Numbered from the stretch's first letter, positions 1 through 8,754 are shown. The stretch is 64,000 nt of DNA from Allobacillus halotolerans (GCF_018967645.1 NZ_JAHLZF010000010.1:1-64000); one strand, 5' to 3'. The notes: generated by a model not told the origin, from the sequence alone. Numbers and translations: made by a program.

Positions 1-87
1 CCTCCTTCATATCAAGATAGTTATAGTATGGAGGAGTGAGATGTGGAATTATAGGTGTGGTTATCTTTACGCTTACCTAAGAATTAT

Positions 88-123
88 GAATAAACCCTGA
101 AGAATGGCGAATTAACACTGAAC
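88..123 (+). repeat. Two-unit remnant of 21-bp repeat family A
   Basis: Two copies of the family A core lie exactly 21 bp apart: GAATAAACCCTGAAG at 88-102 and GAATTAACACTGAAC at 109-123, separated by six unrelated bases. They match the cores of the large arrays at 8.8 and 10.1 kb in sequence, orientation and spacing. I see no gene in bases 1-263, so this looks like the decayed end of an array that may continue outside the window. Confidence 0.7.
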
Positions 124-263
124 ATTGACACTAGCCGTACCTGAATCGCAGAGATGTGATAACATTATTTCCTTCATAAATACAACGAGATTGGTCTATT
201 ATCATCAATCAATGCATAAAATGGGTAGGTTTCAAACGATGTATTGTGAGAGGATGCGTTGAC

Positions 264-1148
264 ATGAAAGACGAATCGAAGTTCAATAATCATACTGACT
301 CTATGACTGAGATGATCAGTGAACAATATGAATTAGACATTAAAAACAAAAGGCTAATCGAAGAAAACGATCAATTAACCTCAATGGTTGATGAGCTTCA
401 GGCGAGACTGGAGGCTCAACGTACATACCGTGCGATGTTGGCGCATGAGATCGGCACGCCTCTGACGTTGATTCAAGGGTATTTGCAGCTGGTGGAGGAT
501 GGGGCGGTTGATCCGACAACTCATCCGTATCATAAACTGGCAGTCGAGAAAGTGGGAATGTTAAGCCGGCTGGTTGGGGAGCTGCAGGAGTTATCGGTTA
601 TTGAAAAGCAAGAAGCGATGGTACGGTTGGAACGAATGAACGTATCTGATTGGTTAAAGCGTATTGAACGGTTAGGTTCGTTTATGGTCGAACAATCTGG
701 ACGAATTTTTCGTTGGAATGTATTCGGCCGGCCGCAAAACGATCTCGATGTTTTTATGGATTTTTTTCGGATGGATCAGGTGTTCCAGAATTTATTGTTT
801 AATGCGATTAAGTTTACGGATGAGGAGAACGGTTGTATTGAATTTTACGTTTATTGGGAAGGACCGGATTCTATCAAGCTCGTTGTGAAGGATAATGGCG
901 TTGGGATTGCAAGTGAAGATTTAGCTTATGTCTTTAAGCGTTATTACCGAGGGACGGAAGGTTCTAGTGACACGACGGCTCATGGAGTAGGTCTTGGGTT
1001 GGCAATTGTCGATGAGATTGTGCGTGCACATAGTGGTACGATAACTGTTAAAAGTCACGAAGGTCAGGGGAGTTCCTTTATCATTGAATTGCCGTTAAAG
1101 GATGAGGCTGATTACGATGATAACAACGACTATTTAGAAGGAAGATAA
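264..1148 (+). CDS. Soluble sensor histidine kinase, no membrane or sensor domain
   Basis: A 294-residue histidine kinase. A short N-terminal coiled-coil-like segment (about residues 20-50) leads into the HisKA domain with the H-box HEIGTPL (phospho-acceptor His61). The HATPase domain follows, with the N-box NLLFNAIKF (Asn180), G1 box DNGVGI (about 210) and G2 box GVGLGLAIV (about 241). There is no signal peptide, membrane helix, PAS or HAMP domain, so it is probably cytoplasmic and senses through a partner or its coiled coil. I chose ATG 264 because AGAGGA lies nine bases upstream; an in-frame GTG at 246 has no good ribosome site. It precedes the pilus operon, and the only response regulator nearby closes that operon at 7969, so the two probably form a pair; that is inference. 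Confidence 0.9.
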   Translation: MKDESKFNNHTDSMTEMISEQYELDIKNKRLIEENDQLTSMVDELQARLEAQRTYRAMLAHEIGTPLTLIQGYLQLVEDGAVDPTTHPYHKLAVEKVGMLSRLVGELQELSVIEKQEAMVRLERMNVSDWLKRIERLGSFMVEQSGRIFRWNVFGRPQNDLDVFMDFFRMDQVFQNLLFNAIKFTDEENGCIEFYVYWEGPDSIKLVVKDNGVGIASEDLAYVFKRYYRGTEGSSDTTAHGVGLGLAIVDEIVRAHSGTITVKSHEGQGSSFIIELPLKDEADYDDNNDYLEGR

Positions 1149-1198
1149 TTGTAGAATATTTTTGGAACGAATCGAATTAAATTTCATATTATTACAAG

Positions 1199-1229
1199 AA
1201 CCATTTACGAATTTGTAAATGGTTTTTTA
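1199..1229 (+). terminator. Rho-independent terminator after the histidine kinase
   Basis: AACCATTTAC at 1199-1208 pairs perfectly with GTAAATGGTT at 1215-1224 around a six-base loop, followed by a T-rich run. It separates the kinase transcript from the pilus operon. Confidence 0.85.
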
Positions 1230-1342
1230 TTTTGCCTTTTCACGTTTTAGCTTCTTGATCAGCGTGTGGAAAGCTTGGTTATGAAGGTAAGTTATTGTTT
1301 TCGACAAAAATATACTAATTATTCAAAATAATTTAATAAAAC

Positions 1343-1383
1343 TTAACCTTGATTTAACCTTCGCATCTTAGGATGAATATAGT
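1343..1383 (+). promoter_or_regulatory. Pilus operon promoter with direct-repeat regulator box
   Basis: TTAACCTT occurs at 1343-1350 and again at 1354-1361, an 11-bp direct repeat. The second copy sits 16 bp before a -10-like TATAGT (1378-1383) and so takes the place of a recognisable -35. OmpR/PhoB-family regulators typically bind tandem repeats of this spacing and activate from the -35 region. The regulator encoded at 7969 is the obvious candidate. The repeat and spacing are seen directly; the binding is inferred. The leader to the start codon at 1515 is about 125 nt. Confidence 0.6.
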
Positions 1384-1514
1384 GCTTTGAATACGGTTGT
1401 CTAAAAAGGAGGTCCTGCTCTTCGAATAATCCGATTTGTTCGTATGACGCTACTGTTTTTCACCGACGAACAAAAACATAAAGCAACGAAACTTTTCAGA
1501 AAGGAGGAAAGGAT

Positions 1515-4505
1515 ATGCGCTCTATTAAAGGAATTTCGATGTTGACAATCGTGGTGCTCATCTTTCATATTTTTGGGCTTAATGCAGGTATATTGGCGAC
1601 TTCGGATCCATCGACCTCAAACGAAGTGATGGTCGAATATGTTACTCATTCGGATGAGGACATTCAATGGAACTTGGGTGTTGATGTCACGGGTGAGTCT
1701 GAGGAGAGCGAAGTGGAAGTCGAGGTTCACTTTTCGCCGGGGTTGAGTCGTGGGTCAATCGACGTCTCGAAATCGGTCGATGTTGAACAAACAACAAGCG
1801 GTTACGTGTTGAAGTCGGCTGAGTCGATTCAAGAAGAAGTTGAAATCACAACCGTGAGAACGGATGACCTTGTTGACACCTATCAGGTAGAGGCGGTCGC
1901 TACTTTTGATGAACAAACGATTGAAGATTTTGCTGAGAAGTCGATTGAACTGCCTGTTGTGACTCAATCAACTGAAGAAGAGTTGAACGAGCAAGCGGAT
2001 GACGTATCGTTTGATTCGGATTCTGACGAAGAGGATGCTGAACAAGCGGAATCAACTGACGAAGTAGATGAGGCTGATACCGATCAAGAAGCAGGTTCAT
2101 CTGAGGAGGAATCTCAATCAGAAGGAGAGGAAGAATCATCTGAAGTTTATGAAGAAACTGACGAAGATGATGATTTTGAAGAGAAAGAGGAGGGTTCTTC
2201 AGAAGAGGAGAGCCAAGATGAAGGTGAATCCGAAGAAACAGAGGAGGAGGATTCTTCTGATGCAAAAGACGTAGAAGAAGATGCTGAAGAACAAGATGAA
2301 TCGAATGAGCAACTGTCTGAATCTGAGGATGTAGAAGATGAGGGCGAACCAACTGAAGAAGACACGTTAGAGAAGTCGAAGAAGGATGAAACAGCCGATG
2401 AACTGATGAAGAAAAAGAATGAGCCAAGAGGAAAGAAACACCCTCCGTTTAGGTCGACGAGTGTTTCGAATGCTTTGCCAGGGCAGCCAATGGGCAGTCA
2501 GTGGCCAGAACCAGGTACGTTGAAGTTGACAAAGGATGCGAGTGATACCGGTACTTATGCAGAGTGGGAAATTGATTTATCTGTTGAAGGTAAGAACTTA
2601 CAAAACAGTTCGGATATTGTTATCGTGTTTGACCGTTCTGGAAGTATGGCTGGTGATCGACTAGCACAAGCAAAAGTAGCGGCAAAAGAGTTTGTCGATG
2701 AGTTGTTAATTGAAGGTTCATCGACCCAAATTGCATTAGTAGAATTTAGCACGTATGGTGCGCTGGTTAAAGGTTTCACCGGCTACTCAGGAAAGCAGCA
2801 ATTGAAAAATGAAATCAATGCCATTTATGCAGATGGAGGCACGAATATTCAAGCGGGCATACATCAAGCGAAACTGCTATTTAAAAACAATAATGCTAGT
2901 CAAAAAACTATTGTGTTATTAAGTGATGGTGAACCGACGTACAGTTTTAAAGCAAATACAGCATCGGGCTATTCATGGCCTGATCAGAAGTATAATTTTA
3001 TTTTATCGGATTTTAATTACAATGTGCAGTTAGGTTCAGGAGCTAATTATAATTATCCTGGTAACTGTTGGTTGTGGTGCAGTGGAGATATGTATAGAGT
3101 TAACGGCTATACAGTAGGCTCAAACGGCATCCCAACGATTTCCGAAGCGAAGCATATTATGAACAGCGGAATCGATATGTATTCGATTGGACTATCTGTC
3201 GGAAACAACTCAGACGCAAATTACGTACTGCAAAACAGCCAAAACAAAGGATATTTCTCAGGAGGTACGGATGACTTATCGCCGATTTTTAGTGATATCG
3301 CGGCACAACTAGCTTTTGCAGCGACAAACGCAGTGGTTACGGACCCAATGGGCGATATGTTTGATCTAGCTGAGACGGGAGCCTACCAAGGAAATCATTA
3401 CACCGCTTCCCACGGAAGTGTCAACTGGGATGCTTCTACCGAAACATTCACTTGGAATATCGGAAATATCAAAGAAAATGAAACATATACTTTGACGTAT
3501 CGCGTGAAAATCGACTGGAGTAAAAATCCGCTCGGTCATGTCGATTATCCGACAAATGATGTGACACCGTTGGATTACACAGATTCAAACGGCTCGCAAA
3601 GTCAGAAGTTATTTCAAGTGCCTGAAGTGGCCATTGATACAGGAATCATCGATGTTTACGGTTATCGAGTCAATATCAATGGTGATCCAATTGATTCCAA
3701 TGGCAATATTGTCGCAAAGCATCAGGCCGAGTTGCTTTACTATGATGTTCACGGAATGAATTTACCGTTCGGTCAGGCAGAAAGTGTCGTCCCGGAGGCG
3801 GTTACTGATTACACGCTGTTAGTAGGTGATGACCCGACAGCTGTTACACCGACACCAAGCGAACCTTATCCGTCGGTTTGGTTTGGGTACGTGAAAACTT
3901 CTGAAATGGTTGCAGGTGACGTAACGGTCCGCCATGTCGATGAAAATGGGCAAGCGTTAGCAGCCGATGAAGTGCTTTCCGGCCTGATTGGTGAAACATA
4001 TTCGTCGAATGAAGCACAGATTGAAGGGTATGAATTCAGCCATATGGATGGTTCGAGTGCACCGGCATCAGGCGAGTTCATTGCCGATGAACAAACGGTG
4101 ATCTATGTGTATACGAAAAAGCTCGGTAGCTTAACGATTACGAAAGTTGATGAATCTGGCGAGCCACTAGCAGGAGCGGAATTTGAACTTTCTGGTCCGA
4201 ATGGATTTTCTGAAACTGGAACATCAGATGAAAATGGCTTGATCGTTTTTGACGATTTGGATTGGGCTGAGTATACGTTAACGGAAACGAAAGCACCAGA
4301 GGGTTATCGAATGCTTGAAAGTGAGCGAACCATCACCATTTCAAGTGATCAATTGCACGTCAATGAAACCATTGAAAATACGTTACAAGATTGGGAGATT
4401 CCGAAAACAGGTGGAATAGGAACAATTGGATTTTACGGTGTCGGGGCTATTCTCATGGCATCTGCGCTGTTCCTGTTATGGAGAAGACGAAAAGAAAACG
4501 ATTAG
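1515..4505 (+). CDS. vWA-domain cell-wall-anchored pilus adhesin (tip-type)
   Basis: A 996-residue secreted protein with signal peptide (1-28), a highly acidic Glu/Asp/Ser-rich segment (about 154-300), a von Willebrand A domain with MIDAS motif DRSGS (373-377), a MucBP-like domain (about 802-868), and a CnaB/SpaA-type beta-sandwich (about 871-955) with the E-box ETKAPEGY. A C-terminal sorting signal follows: IPKTG (962-966), a hydrophobic helix and a basic tail. The IPKTG motif departs from canonical LPXTG, as in many substrates of pilus sortases. vWA adhesins of this type usually form pilus tips (RrgA or PitA class). The start has AAGGAGG just upstream. The acidic linker fits a halophile and may also act as a stalk. 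The pilin gene follows 15 bp downstream in the same operon. Confidence 0.9.
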   Translation: MRSIKGISMLTIVVLIFHIFGLNAGILATSDPSTSNEVMVEYVTHSDEDIQWNLGVDVTGESEESEVEVEVHFSPGLSRGSIDVSKSVDVEQTTSGYVLKSAESIQEEVEITTVRTDDLVDTYQVEAVATFDEQTIEDFAEKSIELPVVTQSTEEELNEQADDVSFDSDSDEEDAEQAESTDEVDEADTDQEAGSSEEESQSEGEEESSEVYEETDEDDDFEEKEEGSSEEESQDEGESEETEEEDSSDAKDVEEDAEEQDESNEQLSESEDVEDEGEPTEEDTLEKSKKDETADELMKKKNEPRGKKHPPFRSTSVSNALPGQPMGSQWPEPGTLKLTKDASDTGTYAEWEIDLSVEGKNLQNSSDIVIVFDRSGSMAGDRLAQAKVAAKEFVDELLIEGSSTQIALVEFSTYGALVKGFTGYSGKQQLKNEINAIYADGGTNIQAGIHQAKLLFKNNNASQKTIVLLSDGEPTYSFKANTASGYSWPDQKYNFILSDFNYNVQLGSGANYNYPGNCWLWCSGDMYRVNGYTVGSNGIPTISEAKHIMNSGIDMYSIGLSVGNNSDANYVLQNSQNKGYFSGGTDDLSPIFSDIAAQLAFAATNAVVTDPMGDMFDLAETGAYQGNHYTASHGSVNWDASTETFTWNIGNIKENETYTLTYRVKIDWSKNPLGHVDYPTNDVTPLDYTDSNGSQSQKLFQVPEVAIDTGIIDVYGYRVNINGDPIDSNGNIVAKHQAELLYYDVHGMNLPFGQAESVVPEAVTDYTLLVGDDPTAVTPTPSEPYPSVWFGYVKTSEMVAGDVTVRHVDENGQALAADEVLSGLIGETYSSNEAQIEGYEFSHMDGSSAPASGEFIADEQTVIYVYTKKLGSLTITKVDESGEPLAGAEFELSGPNGFSETGTSDENGLIVFDDLDWAEYTLTETKAPEGYRMLESERTITISSDQLHVNETIENTLQDWEIPKTGGIGTIGFYGVGAILMASALFLLWRRRKEND

Positions 4506-4520
4506 GGGAGGAATTATTTA

Positions 4521-6098
4521 ATGAAGAAAATAGCCAAAAGTTTAATCATGCTGTTGGTTGTCAGTTTGTTACTTCCATTAAGTGTATCCGGGCAGGAAGC
4601 AGCGACACAAGAGGGATCGCTTACGATTTATAAATTTGAACAGGATCCAGTTGACGGTCCGTATGACGACGAAATGCCAGAGCTTATGAGTGCGTCTTTA
4701 GGTGACCCGCTAGAAGGAGTTACTTTTGAAATAACACAAACGCATGAATATGATGCAGCAACCGACACGTGGTCACCTGTCGGCAGCAACCCGGCATCAT
4801 TCACAGAGATTACGGACTTAGATGGGAAAATTGTGATTCATAACATCCCGCTTGGCCGCTATAAAGTCCAAGAAACAGCTGGTCCGCCTCATGTTAATTT
4901 AAATGAAGAAGAATTTTTTGTAGATGTGCCGATGACTTCAGCAGATGGTACAGATGTGAATTACGATGTCGTCATTTTACCGAAAAACGAAACGATCCGA
5001 AATGACGTTGAGTTGACGAAGAAGGATGGTAGTAATGATTTCTTAGGACTGCCAGGCGTTGTATTCGAGCTTTACGGAGAAGATGACGAGTTAGTTGATG
5101 GCTCGGAACCTTTCACAACAGATCAAGACGGAAAAATAGTAGTGGAGAATTTACCTTATGGTGAATATTATTTTAAAGAGACGCATACGCTTGAAGGTTA
5201 TGTCTTGGGGGATCAGCGAATCGAATTCTCAGTCAAAGATAGTGAAGAAAATATTACGGTAGAAGCGGTGAACTACCGGGAACCAGACATCGAAAAGGAC
5301 GTCAGCGTCGATTCCAGCAACCGCGGGGAAGAAGTCACCTATTCGATTACCGTAGATGTACCGGGTGACATGCATGAGTATACAAACTTTGAAATTACCG
5401 ATGTGTTGGATGAGGACTTAAGTTATGTCGGCAGTTGGAGTGCTACAGGTGTTGATGAGAGTGTGTTTGATTTCAATCAAAACGGTCAAACGTTGACGTG
5501 GACGGTGAATGATTTCGGAGCTTTCCAATCGGTCAATCAAGTAGTCATTGAATTTGACGTCTTGATTTCAGAGGAAGCGACGGCAAACGAGGAAATTTCA
5601 AACGACGCGACCTTAGACTTTACGAACAAACATGATCAGTCCGGCAGTAAAACGACTGACCCTGTACCACTTTTACCGACTGCGGGTTCTGTGGTCGTCA
5701 TCAAGCAAGATGGAGACACGAATGAGTTCCTATCTGGAGCTGAATTTAAGTTAGTCAATGTGAATACAGAAGAAACGTTTACAGGTACAACGGACGCTAA
5801 TGGTAAACATGATTTCGGCGAACTCGACTACGGAGAATATGAGTTGATCGAAACGAAAGCTCCGATGTACGAAGAAGATGGCGAAATGAAACCTTACAAT
5901 AAATTGAACAATCCAATTAGCATCACGATTGACGATCAAAAAGCCCACCATGACGTAGAGGTTGATAACTATAAATCTGGTTGGGAACTGCCACAAACAG
6001 GCGGAATCGGTACGTCACTCTTCACGCTGATCGGTGCGTTGCTGATGGGAACAGCGTTAGTATTGTATATTCGTCACCGCAGAAAAGAAATGGTTTAA
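4521..6098 (+). CDS. Backbone (major) pilin, SpaA/CnaB type, LPXTG-anchored
   Basis: A 525-residue secreted protein with signal peptide (1-25), an N-terminal pilin domain, a pilin-like motif VVILPK whose Lys155 is the expected sortase cross-link residue, two or three CnaB/SpaA-like sandwiches with E-box-like motifs (KETHTLEGY and IETKAPMY), and the sorting signal LPQTG (490-494) followed by a membrane helix and basic tail. Lys and Glu residues in such domains commonly form intramolecular isopeptide bonds. GGGGAGG precedes the ATG. It lies between the tip adhesin and two sortases, the arrangement of a self-contained sortase C pilus cluster. The role as backbone is inferred from the Lys-bearing motif and the gene order. 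Confidence 0.88.
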   Translation: MKKIAKSLIMLLVVSLLLPLSVSGQEAATQEGSLTIYKFEQDPVDGPYDDEMPELMSASLGDPLEGVTFEITQTHEYDAATDTWSPVGSNPASFTEITDLDGKIVIHNIPLGRYKVQETAGPPHVNLNEEEFFVDVPMTSADGTDVNYDVVILPKNETIRNDVELTKKDGSNDFLGLPGVVFELYGEDDELVDGSEPFTTDQDGKIVVENLPYGEYYFKETHTLEGYVLGDQRIEFSVKDSEENITVEAVNYREPDIEKDVSVDSSNRGEEVTYSITVDVPGDMHEYTNFEITDVLDEDLSYVGSWSATGVDESVFDFNQNGQTLTWTVNDFGAFQSVNQVVIEFDVLISEEATANEEISNDATLDFTNKHDQSGSKTTDPVPLLPTAGSVVVIKQDGDTNEFLSGAEFKLVNVNTEETFTGTTDANGKHDFGELDYGEYELIETKAPMYEEDGEMKPYNKLNNPISITIDDQKAHHDVEVDNYKSGWELPQTGGIGTSLFTLIGALLMGTALVLYIRHRRKEMV

Positions 6099-6159
6099 CT
6101 AGCTTGTGATTTTCAGTTAAGGTTTAGTGTTTATTTTCGAATAATGTAGCACTGAGTTG

Positions 6160-6360
6160 TTGAATTGTGAGAAGCGAAGGTGGCGACTCCTGCGGGAAAA
6201 GCACGAGTCTCGAGACCCCGCAGGAAGTGCCTTTTTACCGAGGAGGCTCGAGCCGTGCCCGCGGTAAAGAAGACACTGCGATTTATCGCAGATGTCGCCC
6301 TTATGCCCTTTGGGTAAAAGCGTCCACCGGCAGCGGATCACAAGATCAACAACGGACCTT
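6160..6360. repeat. Bacillaceae-type structured GC-rich intergenic element with nested hairpin
   Basis: This 298-bp gap between pilin and sortase genes holds a GC-rich, palindrome-dense element. CCTGCGGG pairs with a later CCCGCAGG around CTCGAG-centred palindromes, followed by GAGGAGGCTCGAGCC and an end segment near 6322 (AAGCGTCCACCGGCAGCGG). I recognise this kind of sequence as a dispersed intergenic repeat common in Bacillaceae; that is from memory. Between its usual inner and outer parts lies about 50 bp carrying another hairpin (GACACTGCGAT...ATCGCAGATGTC, about 6270-6296), which looks like a nested insertion. Small open frames across it on both strands are not genes. It may partly separate pilin from sortase expression. 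Confidence 0.55.
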
Positions 6361-6396
6361 AACAAAGCCAATTTTTAAAAGAAAAAGGTGAGTGGT

Positions 6397-7245
6397 ATGT
6401 TCCGAAAATTCATCGTGGCAGCGATATTTGTCGTTGGGCTCAGTATCTTTTTTTATCCAATTGTCAGTGATTGGTTAAATACACAGGCGCACCATTCATC
6501 GATTACCAAGCATAATGAAGCATGGGAAAAAATGTCGAGTGAGAAGAAAGTGAAAGAGAGACAGAAGGCGGAAGAATATAATGCTTCCATTCAAAAACAA
6601 ACGGTATCGATTGAAGATCCGTTTGCTGAAGAAGTAAATGGCGAAGTTGAGGAAGATCAGCATTATTTAAATGTCATGGATATCGGTGAGGCGATGGGAA
6701 GTATTGAAATTCCCTCGATTGATGTCCGTATCCCGATCTATCATGGGGTGAGCGAAGATGTGCTCAGCCAAGGGATTGGTCATATGCCGAATTCATCTTT
6801 GCCCGTTGGTGGGAAAGGAAACCACGCGGCATTAACCGGACATCGCGGCTTACCGAGCTCAACGTTGTTTAGAGATTTAGATGAAATAAAAGTAAAAGAT
6901 AAGTTTCAAATCCATACTTTAGGGGAAACGTTAACGTATGAAGTGGACGATATCCAAATTGTCCTGCCAACGGAAACGAGTTGGCTCGAATTCAACCCTA
7001 CCGAAGACCTCGTGACGTTGATCACTTGTGAACCGTATATGATCAACACCCACCGCCTACTTGTACGAGGTAAACGTATCCCTACTGAAGAAACCAAAGA
7101 AGCAGCCGCACTAATCACTCCAGACGGACCAGCCATTGAAGCTGAAAAACCAACATTTTTACTATGGATTGTTCTATCAATTTTACTGATGGCGATTATA
7201 ACGTATTGGTTTATTCGACGTCGGAAAAGGTGGAAAAGACGATGA
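6397..7245 (+). CDS. Class C sortase (pilin polymerase)
   Basis: A 282-residue membrane cysteine transpeptidase that joins pilin subunits. It has an N-terminal membrane anchor (about 5-25), a lid motif DPF near residue 70 typical of class C enzymes, the catalytic His in LTGHRGLP, the catalytic Cys in TLITCEPY, the active-site Arg in THRLLVRG, and a second C-terminal membrane helix with a basic tail (about 250-280). ATG 6397 is preceded by AAGGTG at a normal distance; a GTG nine bases earlier overlaps that site. Its stop overlaps the start of the second sortase (ATGA), so the two are translationally coupled. Confidence 0.92.
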   Translation: MFRKFIVAAIFVVGLSIFFYPIVSDWLNTQAHHSSITKHNEAWEKMSSEKKVKERQKAEEYNASIQKQTVSIEDPFAEEVNGEVEEDQHYLNVMDIGEAMGSIEIPSIDVRIPIYHGVSEDVLSQGIGHMPNSSLPVGGKGNHAALTGHRGLPSSTLFRDLDEIKVKDKFQIHTLGETLTYEVDDIQIVLPTETSWLEFNPTEDLVTLITCEPYMINTHRLLVRGKRIPTEETKEAAALITPDGPAIEAEKPTFLLWIVLSILLMAIITYWFIRRRKRWKRR

Positions 7246-7964
7246 ACAAGAAAAAAGGATTCATTGTCGGCCTGTTCGCAATTGGAGTCATCATACTCAT
7301 TTACCCTAACGCAGCTCAATTCATCAACAATCAAATCCAACAATCATATGCAGAAGATTTTCATGCGGAAGCGGAAACCACCCCAACAACGACAAAACAG
7401 AAAAAAATTGAAGATGCACGTGAATGCAATACAGCGATTTTTCGCAATGACGAAGGACTCAGTGACCCGTTCACGGAAGGATATAATCCACATGAAAATC
7501 CTGATTGCAGTCAGGTGCTAAAGGAGGGAAGCTTAACCGCTGATTCTCAAGGCAATACGACCAATATTGATACATTCGCAACGCTTGAAATCCCGAAACT
7601 TGGCTTACATATTCCGATTCTCCTAGGTGCGAGCGACTATACATTATCCCAAGGAATCGGCCAAGTCGAAGGCTCATCACTACCCGTTGGAGGCCTCAAT
7701 TCACATACCGTACTGGCGGGCCACCGCGGAATGGGCACGAAAGAAATGTTTCGAAACTTAGACGAACTTCAACCAGGGGATGTCTTTTATATTCATACAT
7801 TGGACGAACGGCTCGTCTATCAAGTTGAGAGCTCTGCCGTCATTTTACCTTATGAAACTGAATCATTACGAGTGGAGGAAGGAAAAGACCTAGCAACCTT
7901 GTTAACTTGCCATCCCTATCGTTCCAATACTCACCGGCTCGTCGTCTACGGTGTGAGACGATGA
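7242..7964 (+). CDS. Second class C-like sortase, lacking the C-terminal anchor
   Basis: A 240-residue sortase starting at ATG 7242, overlapping the previous gene's stop by four bases. It has an N-terminal membrane helix, a DPF lid-like motif (LSDPFTEG), catalytic His in LAGHRGMG, Cys in TLLTCHPY and Arg in THRLVVYG. Unlike its neighbour it ends right after the beta-strand carrying the Arg, with no C-terminal membrane segment. Two non-identical sortases with two LPXTG-like substrates suggest division of labour, for example polymerisation against tip incorporation or wall anchoring. No class A housekeeping sortase is in the window. Confidence 0.9.
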   Translation: MNKKKGFIVGLFAIGVIILIYPNAAQFINNQIQQSYAEDFHAEAETTPTTTKQKKIEDARECNTAIFRNDEGLSDPFTEGYNPHENPDCSQVLKEGSLTADSQGNTTNIDTFATLEIPKLGLHIPILLGASDYTLSQGIGQVEGSSLPVGGLNSHTVLAGHRGMGTKEMFRNLDELQPGDVFYIHTLDERLVYQVESSAVILPYETESLRVEEGKDLATLLTCHPYRSNTHRLVVYGVRR

Positions 7965-7968
7965 AGAT

Positions 7969-8697
7969 TTGAAAAAGGAGGAGAATACAATCGGAAAACA
8001 TAAACTGTTAATCGTTGAAGATGACCGTGATCTTCGTGAGATGACCGCGCTTTATTTGAAGCAAAAAGGATTCACCGTTTTAACCGCTGAAAACGGCGAC
8101 GAAGCATTGGAAATCATATCGCACACCATCCCGCAACTCATCTTATTGGACATCGAAATGCCCGGACGTGATGGCTTCGAAGTTTGTCAGGAAATTCGCA
8201 AACAATTAATTGTCCCGATTATTTTTGTCAGTGTACGTCAGCAAATGGTCGATAAACTCACCTGCTTCGAACTCGGTGGCGACGACTACGTGACAAAACC
8301 CTTTGACTTCAACGAACTCGAAGCACGAATCCGCGCCAACATCAGACGTTACCACGTCAACCTCGCAAAAGGCGCTAAAGTATTAAAATACGGCGACCTA
8401 GAAATCCACATCGACAACAAAAAATGCTACTTAAACGGCGAAATGATTCCGTTGACAGCCAAAGAAATGAAACTACTCATCCAACTAGCCCAGTACCCCA
8501 AACGAATCTGGAGCCACGACCAACTCTATGACGACATCTGGAGCATGGACGCCACCGGCAATATCCAAACCGTTAAAGTCCACATCCGTAATTTGCGAAA
8601 AAAACTAGAGAAATCGAAAGACGTTAGATACATCCACACCGTAAGAGGCTTCGGCTATTCCTTTTCAATGGAAAAGAACGATCGCGCGAGTAAGTAG
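7969..8697 (+). CDS. OmpR/PhoB-family response regulator of the pilus locus
   Basis: About 242 residues: a receiver domain with acidic pocket EDD, phospho-acceptor Asp61 in LLDIEMPG and the switch Lys in TKPFDF, then an OmpR-type winged helix (about 140-235) ending in YIHTVRGFGYSF. It follows the second sortase by four bases and closes the pilus operon. The start is uncertain. TTG 7969 has little upstream ribosome site, whereas a strong AAAGGAGGAG at 7974-7983 lies inside this reading frame and would place initiation at ATC 7990. The histidine kinase at 264 is the likely partner and the TTAACCTT repeats at 1343 the likely target; both are inferences. Confidence 0.9.
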   Translation: MKKEENTIGKHKLLIVEDDRDLREMTALYLKQKGFTVLTAENGDEALEIISHTIPQLILLDIEMPGRDGFEVCQEIRKQLIVPIIFVSVRQQMVDKLTCFELGGDDYVTKPFDFNELEARIRANIRRYHVNLAKGAKVLKYGDLEIHIDNKKCYLNGEMIPLTAKEMKLLIQLAQYPKRIWSHDQLYDDIWSMDATGNIQTVKVHIRNLRKKLEKSKDVRYIHTVRGFGYSFSMEKNDRASK

Positions 8698-8754
8698 GCA
8701 CTGACTTTGGTTGGTGTCTTTTTTGTTTTGGAGTGGGTTGGGCTGGAGTTTTGT

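Noticed and set aside
1900-2427. Antisense open frames opposite the acidic segment of the adhesin
   Set aside because: They arise from the skewed GAA/GAT-rich codon use of the sense gene and have no ribosome site or recognisable domain.
6117-6391. Small proteins encoded across the GC-rich intergenic element
   Set aside because: Both strands are open by composition, no start signals, and the sequence is a palindrome-rich repeat.
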